Positions 8,701-16,002 of a stretch of DNA of 29,408 nt are shown in pieces (the stretch's first letter is position 1; each line of letters opens with the position of its first letter). Made by a program: the position numbers and the translations under genes. The stretch is taken from assembly GCA_026692885.1 (NCBI GenBank), contig JAPLNJ010001100.1, positions 1 to 29,408 of the forward strand, read 5' to 3'. The notes beneath the pieces are model-generated. The model was not told where the DNA came from, ran no database searches, and saw nothing but the letters and a program-made list of their open reading frames with translations. Source of the stretch: Planctomycetota bacterium (GTDB lineage: Bacteria; Planctomycetota; Planctomycetia; Pirellulales; Pirellulaceae).

Positions 8701-11700
8701 CCACTCCCCAGCAGTTGGACGAACGCCTCAAGAGCATGACGCCGCTGCAGCGGGCGGTGTTTGCGCTCAAGGAAACCCAGGCTCGGCTGGAGACGCTCCA
8801 ACGCCAACGCACCGAGCCGATCGCGATTGTCGGCATGGCCTGTCGTTTTCCGGGTGGCGCTGATGATCCGCTGTCCTTCTTGCGGATGCTCCGCGCCGGC
8901 GTGGATGCGATTCGCGAAACGCCGGCGGATCGCTGGGATGCGGAGGCCTTGTACGATCCGAATCCTGCGGCGCCCGGCAAGATGAACACGCGTTGGGGCG
9001 GCTTCCTGGACCGGATCGATGAATTCGACAATCATTTCTTTGGGATCTCCGACCACGAGGCGGCTCGAATTGATCCTCAACAGCGGATGTTGCTGGAATT
9101 GAGCTGGGAGGCATTGGAGGATGCCGGCCTGCCACCGGCCACGTTGCGGGGCACGAAGATCGGGGTCTTCATCGGCATTTCGCTCAGCGACTACGGCATG
9201 CTGCTCGCCAGCGATCTGTCCCAGACCGACGCCCATGCGGCCAGCGGCACGTCGCTCTGCCTGGCCGCCAACCGCGTGTCGTTCGCCTTCGGCCTGCAGG
9301 GACCGAGTCTGGCTTTGGATACCGCCTGCTCCTCGTCGCTGGTCGCGATTCACCTGGCCTGCCAGCACATCCGCAACGGCGAATGTAGCGGCGCCTTAGC
9401 GGGTGGCTGCAGCCTGCTGCTATCCCCTGTGGGGACCCTCAATCTCACCAAAGCCGGTCTGAGTGCCTCCGATGGTCGGGTGCGCGCGTTCGATGCGGCG
9501 GCCAGCGGCTATGTACGCGGCGAGGGAGTCGGCGTCGTGATGCTCAAGCCACTCTCGGCAGCCTTGCAGAACCAAGATCCGATCTACGCCGTCATCCGCG
9601 GCAGCGCGGTCAATCAGAACGGAATCAGTAACGGACTGATGGCCCCCAGCCGTGCGGCCCAGGAACAGGTGCTGCGAGAAGCCTACACCCGGGCGGGCGT
9701 GTCTCCGAGTCAAGTGCAGTACGTCGAGACGCAAGGCACGGGGACACGACTGGGCGATACCCTCGAAGCCCTGGCTTTGGGGCACGTGCTCGGCGCTGGC
9801 CGCGCCCCGGACAGCCGCTGTGCGATCGGTTCGGTGAAAACGAATATCGGCCATCTGGAAGCGTCCTCGGGCGTGGCCAGCCTGATCAAGGTGGCCCTGT
9901 CGCTGAAGCATCGCCAGCTCCTGCCCAGCCTGCATTTTCAGACGCCGAACCCCGATATTCCTTTCGACCAATTATCGTTGCGGGTGCAGCAGCAACTGGA
10001 ACCCTGGCCGAACTCCACGCAACCGCGACTAGCGGGCGTCAGTGCGTTCGGTTTTGGCGGCAGCAACTCGCATGCGGTCCTGGAGGAGGCCCCGGTCTCC
10101 GTGCCAGATTCGGCGGCCGACGATAGCCAACCGCGCTCCTACCTACTGCCTCTGTCGGCCCGCAACGAGCGGGCTCTGCGCGACCTTGTGCACCGGTATG
10201 GGGAGTTCCTCCGTACCGAACCAACGCGTTGGTGCGACGTGTGCTACACGGCTGCGGTGCGCAGGGACCATCACGATTGTCGCCTGGCCGTACTGGCGGA
10301 TTCGCCAGCACAGGCGGCGCAATTGCTCGGCGATTGGCGAGCGGGGGAGGTCAGCCCCCTAATTTCTTCGCCCGTTTCAACGCCGCCGCAGCAGGAGGCT
10401 GACGCCCCCCGCTCGCCGTTGCTGGAACAGGATGTTGACGCCCAGCACGCAGCACGACACCAGCCGAGGCGGCTCTTCACCGGCCGAAAACCGTTCGGAC
10501 GCAACCTCAAGGTCGCGTTCGTTTACGGCGGTCGAGCGGAGAATTGGATTCCCTACCTGACACACGTCACCGCGGCCGTGCCCGGTCTGGCCAACGCGTT
10601 GGAGGAAATCGACGCCGCCCTGACACGCGTGGTCGGTTGGCCCTTGGCGCCCCTGTTGAAGGCAGACTCGCGGTGGGTTGATGCGGCCTTTTGGCGGCCC
10701 GCGCTCCTGGCGCTGCAGCTGGCCTTGACCGCTTGGTGGCGTCGCACGGGTGTGACGCCGGATGTGGTTCTGGGGCAAGGCGTGGGCGAACTGGCGGCGG
10801 CTTGCGCCGCGGGAATTCTCACGGCGGACGAGGCGTTACGGGTCGTCACGGCGGAGCCTCGCGGTGTCGGCGTACAGCCGCTTCCTGGGCTGCGACCGCG
10901 GCCAGCGACGCTTCCGTTTCTGTCCGCGGTGGACGGGCGAGAACACTCGGGGCCGGATCTCGATGCGGCCCATTGGCGGTCGTGTCTCGGAGGTGCCACA
11001 GACGCGGCTGCGGCAGTCGGCACCTTGAGTCAGCGACACGTGGACGTGTACCTGGAAGTTGGCCCGGCAACCCTTACCGAGTCGATCGCAGGGCGGCTCA
11101 CGCAAACAAATCATCCCGGCGTCGTGGTGCCTTCGCTACGGCTGGCGGACGGAGGCGGCGGGGAGGTGCTCACTGCCGTCGGCACGCTGTATGCCGCCGG
11201 TGCAGACTTGTCCTGGCCAGCGCTGGCCCCAGCCGACGGACGCTGTGTGCGTGTACCGACCTATCCCTGGCAACGGCAGCAGCTCTGGACGCCGATCAAA
11301 GGCTGGGCGGCCGCTTCCTCGGCGGCTCAGACGCGGCCGGGTGAGCCGGCGGTCACAGGGGCTGGGTCGCAGGGCGTTCCGTCCGGGCCGCAGTCGACGA
11401 CCGAACGGAACGCGACCGAAGCGTTTCGCTCGCGGCCTGATTTGACGACGCCCTATGTCGCCCCGCGGACGAAGTTGGAAACCGATATCGTCCAGTCCTG
11501 GTCGATTCTACTGCGGCTCGACCGCATCGGCGTACACGACAACTTCTTTGAATTGGGCGGAGATTCGCTGCAAGCGACCATCCTGCACAATCGCTTGCAG
11601 GAGCACCTGGGAGAAGCCGTCCCCGGACACCTTCTGTTCCAAGTGCAAACCGTGGCGGACTTGGCAGCCCATCTGCAGAGTCACTGCTCCGAGACCGTCC

Positions 11701-11951
11701 TGCGGCGGTATCCCGCTGAGGACAGCATCGGTCAGTCTGCGGCATCTGACCACGTCCCCGCGCCGGGCAGTTCGAACCGCAGGCAAAACAGCGGCGATGG
11801 AATGGCCGTCGCCAGCACCCCCGCGATTCCGCGTCTGGCCAGGGATGATCAGGCGGAGCAATTGCTCGCTCAGTTGGATGCCCTAAGCGACGAGGAAGTG
11901 CAGCGATTGCTTGGCCAGACAATGGCCGAAGATACGGTGTCCCATGAATAG
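8697..11951 (+). CDS. Type I polyketide synthase with defective KS and dead AT remnant, ending in a PCP-like carrier
   Basis: Takes the chain from PKS1 and presents it to the NRPS. An N-terminal docking helix (MTPLQRAVFALKETQARLETL) precedes KS 40-463. Cys211 in TACSSS and His386 in NIGH are intact, but the first catalytic histidine is Gln346 (QGTGT in place of HGTGT). The AT remnant (about 604-850) has GQGVGE at 693-698 where GHSxGE is expected, so the serine is Gly695. It also lacks about 100 residues, including the HAFHS region. The post-AT YPWQRQQLW motif survives. The carrier (about 925-1000, Ser957 in LGGDSL) looks like an NRPS PCP, which suits transfer to a condensation domain. A docking-like tail (LSDEEVQRLLGQTM) ends the protein. 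A palindromic element lies in frame in the KS-AT linker. Start: GGAGA at 8682, 10 nt upstream. Probably a pass-through module, or one served by an AT in trans. Confidence 0.93.
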   Translation: MTTPQQLDERLKSMTPLQRAVFALKETQARLETLQRQRTEPIAIVGMACRFPGGADDPLSFLRMLRAGVDAIRETPADRWDAEALYDPNPAAPGKMNTRWGGFLDRIDEFDNHFFGISDHEAARIDPQQRMLLELSWEALEDAGLPPATLRGTKIGVFIGISLSDYGMLLASDLSQTDAHAASGTSLCLAANRVSFAFGLQGPSLALDTACSSSLVAIHLACQHIRNGECSGALAGGCSLLLSPVGTLNLTKAGLSASDGRVRAFDAAASGYVRGEGVGVVMLKPLSAALQNQDPIYAVIRGSAVNQNGISNGLMAPSRAAQEQVLREAYTRAGVSPSQVQYVETQGTGTRLGDTLEALALGHVLGAGRAPDSRCAIGSVKTNIGHLEASSGVASLIKVALSLKHRQLLPSLHFQTPNPDIPFDQLSLRVQQQLEPWPNSTQPRLAGVSAFGFGGSNSHAVLEEAPVSVPDSAADDSQPRSYLLPLSARNERALRDLVHRYGEFLRTEPTRWCDVCYTAAVRRDHHDCRLAVLADSPAQAAQLLGDWRAGEVSPLISSPVSTPPQQEADAPRSPLLEQDVDAQHAARHQPRRLFTGRKPFGRNLKVAFVYGGRAENWIPYLTHVTAAVPGLANALEEIDAALTRVVGWPLAPLLKADSRWVDAAFWRPALLALQLALTAWWRRTGVTPDVVLGQGVGELAAACAAGILTADEALRVVTAEPRGVGVQPLPGLRPRPATLPFLSAVDGREHSGPDLDAAHWRSCLGGATDAAAAVGTLSQRHVDVYLEVGPATLTESIAGRLTQTNHPGVVVPSLRLADGGGGEVLTAVGTLYAAGADLSWPALAPADGRCVRVPTYPWQRQQLWTPIKGWAAASSAAQTRPGEPAVTGAGSQGVPSGPQSTTERNATEAFRSRPDLTTPYVAPRTKLETDIVQSWSILLRLDRIGVHDNFFELGGDSLQATILHNRLQEHLGEAVPGHLLFQVQTVADLAAHLQSHCSETVLRRYPAEDSIGQSAASDHVPAPGSSNRRQNSGDGMAVASTPAIPRLARDDQAEQLLAQLDALSDEEVQRLLGQTMAEDTVSHE
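10336..10417. repeat. Palindromic element inserted in frame in the KS-AT linker of PKS2
   Basis: The 21-nt arms at 10336-10356 and 10397-10417 are inverted copies matching at 19 of 21 positions (core GGCGAGCGGGGG), separated by 40 nt. They encode the low-complexity stretch from about residue 547 to 574 of PKS2, rich in Ser, Pro and Glu, which has no counterpart in the PKS1 linker. The frame stays open through it. It resembles G-rich extragenic palindromes I recall from planctomycetes; this is unverified. Confidence 0.65.
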
Positions 11952-14900
11952 CACAACCACCTCGACCACCGGCCTCTCCCCGCAGGATCGTCGTTGTCTA
12001 CTGGAGTCGCTCCTGCGGCAGAAGTCGCAACGGGCCCGCAGCTTTCCGCTGTCGTTTGCCCAGCAGCGGCTCTGGCTGTTGGAACAACTGGAGCCGGGAC
12101 GCCCAGTGTATAATATCCCGCTGGCTATCCGGCTGAGTGGCGTTGTGGATCTGGAGGCCCTGGACCGCACGCTGCAGGAGGTGGTCGCCCGGCACGAGTC
12201 ACTGCGGACCAGGATCGCGCTGGTCGACGACCAGCCGCGGCAGATCATCGAGGCCGTGCAGCCGCAACCGCTGACGCTCGTGGACCTGCAGGAACTCCCG
12301 CCGTCCCAGCGCGAAGCGGCCGCCGCGGAGCGCACTCGGACCGAGGCTCGCCGACCGTTTCGTTTGGACCAGGCGCCGCTGTTTCGCGCCCTGCTGTTGC
12401 GGCTGACGCCGGACGAGCACTTGCTGGTGGTCGTCTTCCACCATGTCATCTCCGATGACTGGTCGCTGGCCGTCCTGTTCCACGAACTGGTGACGCTCTA
12501 TCAAGCCTTTCGCAGCGGTCAGCCTGCGCTCCTGAAAGCCTTGCCCATCCAATACGCCGACTACGCGGTTTGGCAACGCGGGCACTTGCAGGGCGAGACC
12601 CTGACGCGGCTGCTGGACTACTGGCGTCCGCGGCTGCAGGGCCTGCGGGACCTGGAGTTGCCCACGGATCGGCCGCGTTCGGCGGAAGGCAGCCAGGCCG
12701 GAGCGATGACCAGTGCGCTGGTGCCTGCGGCCCTGGCCGAACAAGTGCGGGAACTGGGACGCCGGGAAGGCGCGACCTTGTACATGACCCTGCTGACGGC
12801 CTTTCAGGTTTTACTCTACCGGTACAGCGGCCAGGAGGACCTGGCGGTCGGCTCGCCCATCGCGGGCCGGGTGCGGAAGGAAACGGAAGGGCTGGTCGGC
12901 TTTTTTGTGAACACCCTGGTGCTGCGGGCGAATCTGGCCGGTCAGCCCTCGTTCCGCGCGGTGCTGCAGCAAGTGCGGCAGACGGCGTTGGAGGCGTTTC
13001 AGCACCAGGAACTACCGTTTGAGCGTTTGGTGGAAGCCCTGAATCCCCCGCGGGATCCCAGCCGGCATCCGCTGTTTCAGGTCGCCTTCACGCTGCAGAG
13101 TGCGCCCTGGCCGGAAATCCAGCTGGCCGACCTCACCTTCTCGTCAGTTCCAATTGACAGCGGTGCGGCCAAGTTCGACCTGTGGTTGGCGTTCCGCGAA
13201 ACGGCGGTCGGACTGCGGGCAGAGTTGGAGTACAACACCGATCTGTTCGACGCCAGTACGGCCCAGCGCCTGCTCGACCACTTCCAGGTCTTGCTGGCCG
13301 GGATCGTGGTCGATCCGGATCAGTCGATTACCCGTCTGCCGTTGCTGACGGCCGGCGAACAGCAGCAAATCCTAAGCGTGTGGAACGACACGGCGCGGGA
13401 CTGCGACTACCAGTGCCTGCACGCCTTGATCGAAGCCCAAGTGGCGCGGACTCCCGACGCGGTGGCGGTGGATTGCACCGGGCGGCAACTGACTTACCGC
13501 GAACTGAACGAGCAAGCCAACCGGCTGGCCCGCTTCCTGGGGCGATTTGGCGTCCAGGCGGATGTGCCGGTGGGCGTCTGCCTCGAACGTTCCGTGGAAC
13601 TGGTGGTCAGCCTGTTGGCGATCATGAAGGCCGGGGGCGCTTACGCGCCGCTGGATCCCGACTATCCCACCGAGCGACTGGCGTTCATGGTCCGCGACAG
13701 CCAGCCCGCGGCCGTGTTGACCACTCGGGCCTTGGCGCCCCGGTGCCCTGTCGGCGAGACGCCGTGTGTGTTTCTGGAGGATACAGCGGCGGACATTGCG
13801 CAGGAAAGTCCAGAGAATCTGCCTGTCCGGAACAGTCTGGACGACATCGCGTACGTGATCTACACATCAGGTTCGACGGGTACGCCGAAGGGCGTACGGA
13901 ACACGCACCGGGGCATTTGCAACCGCCTATTGTGGGGACAGGAAGCGTATCCACTCACACCGGCAGACCGCGTCTTGCAGAAGACGCCGTTCAGTTTTGA
14001 TGTCTCGGTGTGGGAATTCTTCTGGCCTCTGCTGGTGGGAGCACGGCTGGTCTTGGCTCGGCCCGGGGGGCACAAGGAGCCGCGGTACTTGGCGCAGCTG
14101 ATCGTCGAGCAGGGCATCACCACGCTGCATTTCGTGCCGTCGATGCTGAAGATGTTCTTGGCGGAGGAGTCGGCCGCCCAGTGCCACTGCCTGAAACGCG
14201 TAATCTGCAGCGGTGAGGCGTTGTCTTATGAGGTCACGCTCGAATTCTTCTCACAGCTGCAGGCCGAGTTACACAACCTGTACGGTCCCACAGAGGCCGC
14301 CGTGGAGGTGACGTGCTGGCATTGCCAGCCCAATCACGCCGGCTTGGTCCCCATCGGTCGGCCCATTGCCAACATCCAGTGTTACATCTTGGACGCGCAC
14401 GGGAATCCGACGCCGGTAGGCATCCCAGGCGAGTTGCACCTGGGCGGCGTGGGGCTGGCCCGGGACTACTTGAATCGGCCCGAATTGACTGCGGAAAAAT
14501 TCATTCGCGATCCGTTCTCCTCCCGGCCTGCTGCGCGCCTGTACAAGACGGGCGACCTATGTCGCTATCTGCCGGACGGAAACATCCTGTATCTGGGCCG
14601 TCTGGACCAGCAGGTCAAGATTCGCGGCAATCGCATCGAATTGGGCGAGATCCAGGCCACGCTGGTGAAGCACCCCGCGGTGCGTGCGGCCGTCGTCACG
14701 GCCTGGCGAGACAGTTTGGGCAACCAGGAACTGGCAGCCTACTGGGTGGCCAAGGCACCGCCACCGCCGATCAGCGAGTTCCGCGAGTTCCTGCAAGCGA
14801 CCTTGCCGGAGTACATGCTTCCCACGGCCTTTGTGCAGCTGGACTCGATCCCGCTGAATGCGAATGGCAAGGTCGACTACCAGGCCTTGCCGCGTCCGCT

Positions 14901-16002
14901 CCACCAGCGCGATCAAGGGAGCCCCTACGTTCCGCCACGGAATCCGGACGAGGAACAACTGGTCGACATTTGGCGCGAGGTGCTCCAGGTGGAGCGGGTG
15001 GGCGTGCATGACAATTTCTTCGCGTTGGGAGGCCACTCCCTGCTGGCGACCCAAGTCGTGTCCCGCATCGCCAGTCGATGGCATGTCGAGCTGCTGCTGC
15101 GGGAGCTGTTTCAGACGCCGACGGTCGCGGAATTGGCACAACTCGTCGCCGCCGCCCGGACCGGCGGAAGCCGAGCCTCGGCCGCCTCGATTCCGGTGGC
15201 CCCGCGGACCGGCGAATTGCTGCCGTCGTTCACCCAGGAAGCGCTCTGGTTCCTGGACCAATTGGAGCGCGACCGGCCGACCTATACGATCTACTCGCCC
15301 TTGCGGATCCGGGGCCGGCTCCAAGTGGCTACCGTGGAACGCGCCTTGAACGAAATCTCGCGCCGACACGAGGCCTTGCGGACTACCTTCCCGGAGGTCA
15401 ACGGGCGTCCGGTCCAGGTCATCGCGGCTCCTGCTCCACGGGCGTTGCCGCTGATCGACTTCAGCCAGCTGCCCGAGCCGCAGCGAACGGCCGAGCTCCA
15501 ACGCTGGATCTTGGCCGAAATGGGACGGCCCATCGACCTCCGGCAGGGGCCACTCATCCGGATCGCGTTCTTGCGACTGGCGGAGGACGATCACGTCGCG
15601 ATGGTCAGTACGCACCACATCATTTACGACGGCTGGTCGATGGCCGTCTTGCTGCGGGAACTGGCGGCTCTGTACGTGGCCTTCGAGGCGGATCAACCAT
15701 CGCCGTTGCCGGAGCTGCCCATCCAGTATGCCGACTTCGCGGCCTGGCAGCGGCAGCGATTGCAGGGCCCAGAGCTCGCGCGGCTGCGCAGCTACTGGGT
15801 CCAGCAGTTGGTCGGAGTACCGCCGCTGGAATTTCCCACGGACTATCCGCGGCCCGCGATCCGCACCACCCGCGGCGCGACCCGCGCCTTTCAACTCCGG
15901 TCAGTCGGACTTTGCCATCGGCGCACCCGTAGCGAACCGCAACCAGCCGGAAACGGAGCCTCTGATGGGCTATTTCGTGAACGTGGTAGTGTTGCGGAGT
16001 GA
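11944..16002 (+). CDS. Non-ribosomal peptide synthetase, first part (C-A(Ser)-PCP-partial C), frameshifted
   Basis: Condenses the lipid chain with the first amino acid. The ATG at 11944 overlaps the PKS2 stop by 8 nt and begins just before a typical C-domain lead-in; an in-frame ATG at 11911 is less likely. Domains: C1 about 30-470 with HHVISDD at 166-172 (the usual final Gly is Asp); A1 about 495-985 with YTSGSTGTPKG at 640-650, TGD at 869-871 and Lys976; PCP1 about 1003-1070 with Ser1032; C2 from about 1085 with HHIIYDG at 1224-1230. The A1 pocket residues, read by eye against GrsA, are D V W H I S L V E K, matching the serine code. The frame is lost near 15895 inside C2; the last 35 or so residues to the stop at 16002 are out of frame. 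The rest of C2 resumes in another frame, so this and the next entry are one broken gene. Confidence 0.9.
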   Translation: MNSTTTSTTGLSPQDRRCLLESLLRQKSQRARSFPLSFAQQRLWLLEQLEPGRPVYNIPLAIRLSGVVDLEALDRTLQEVVARHESLRTRIALVDDQPRQIIEAVQPQPLTLVDLQELPPSQREAAAAERTRTEARRPFRLDQAPLFRALLLRLTPDEHLLVVVFHHVISDDWSLAVLFHELVTLYQAFRSGQPALLKALPIQYADYAVWQRGHLQGETLTRLLDYWRPRLQGLRDLELPTDRPRSAEGSQAGAMTSALVPAALAEQVRELGRREGATLYMTLLTAFQVLLYRYSGQEDLAVGSPIAGRVRKETEGLVGFFVNTLVLRANLAGQPSFRAVLQQVRQTALEAFQHQELPFERLVEALNPPRDPSRHPLFQVAFTLQSAPWPEIQLADLTFSSVPIDSGAAKFDLWLAFRETAVGLRAELEYNTDLFDASTAQRLLDHFQVLLAGIVVDPDQSITRLPLLTAGEQQQILSVWNDTARDCDYQCLHALIEAQVARTPDAVAVDCTGRQLTYRELNEQANRLARFLGRFGVQADVPVGVCLERSVELVVSLLAIMKAGGAYAPLDPDYPTERLAFMVRDSQPAAVLTTRALAPRCPVGETPCVFLEDTAADIAQESPENLPVRNSLDDIAYVIYTSGSTGTPKGVRNTHRGICNRLLWGQEAYPLTPADRVLQKTPFSFDVSVWEFFWPLLVGARLVLARPGGHKEPRYLAQLIVEQGITTLHFVPSMLKMFLAEESAAQCHCLKRVICSGEALSYEVTLEFFSQLQAELHNLYGPTEAAVEVTCWHCQPNHAGLVPIGRPIANIQCYILDAHGNPTPVGIPGELHLGGVGLARDYLNRPELTAEKFIRDPFSSRPAARLYKTGDLCRYLPDGNILYLGRLDQQVKIRGNRIELGEIQATLVKHPAVRAAVVTAWRDSLGNQELAAYWVAKAPPPPISEFREFLQATLPEYMLPTAFVQLDSIPLNANGKVDYQALPRPLHQRDQGSPYVPPRNPDEEQLVDIWREVLQVERVGVHDNFFALGGHSLLATQVVSRIASRWHVELLLRELFQTPTVAELAQLVAAARTGGSRASAASIPVAPRTGELLPSFTQEALWFLDQLERDRPTYTIYSPLRIRGRLQVATVERALNEISRRHEALRTTFPEVNGRPVQVIAAPAPRALPLIDFSQLPEPQRTAELQRWILAEMGRPIDLRQGPLIRIAFLRLAEDDHVAMVSTHHIIYDGWSMAVLLRELAALYVAFEADQPSPLPELPIQYADFAAWQRQRLQGPELARLRSYWVQQLVGVPPLEFPTDYPRPAIRTTRGATRAFQLRSVGLCHRRTRSEPQPAGNGASDGLFRERGSVAE

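Noticed and set aside
15728..15892. The first 55 codons of the open frame that becomes the second NRPS part
   Set aside because: They read in the wrong frame across intact C2 coding sequence of the first part and show no domain similarity.
15889..15970. Two NRPS proteins naturally split with docking domains
   Set aside because: The break lies inside a condensation fold, not at a domain boundary, and neither side has a docking helix.
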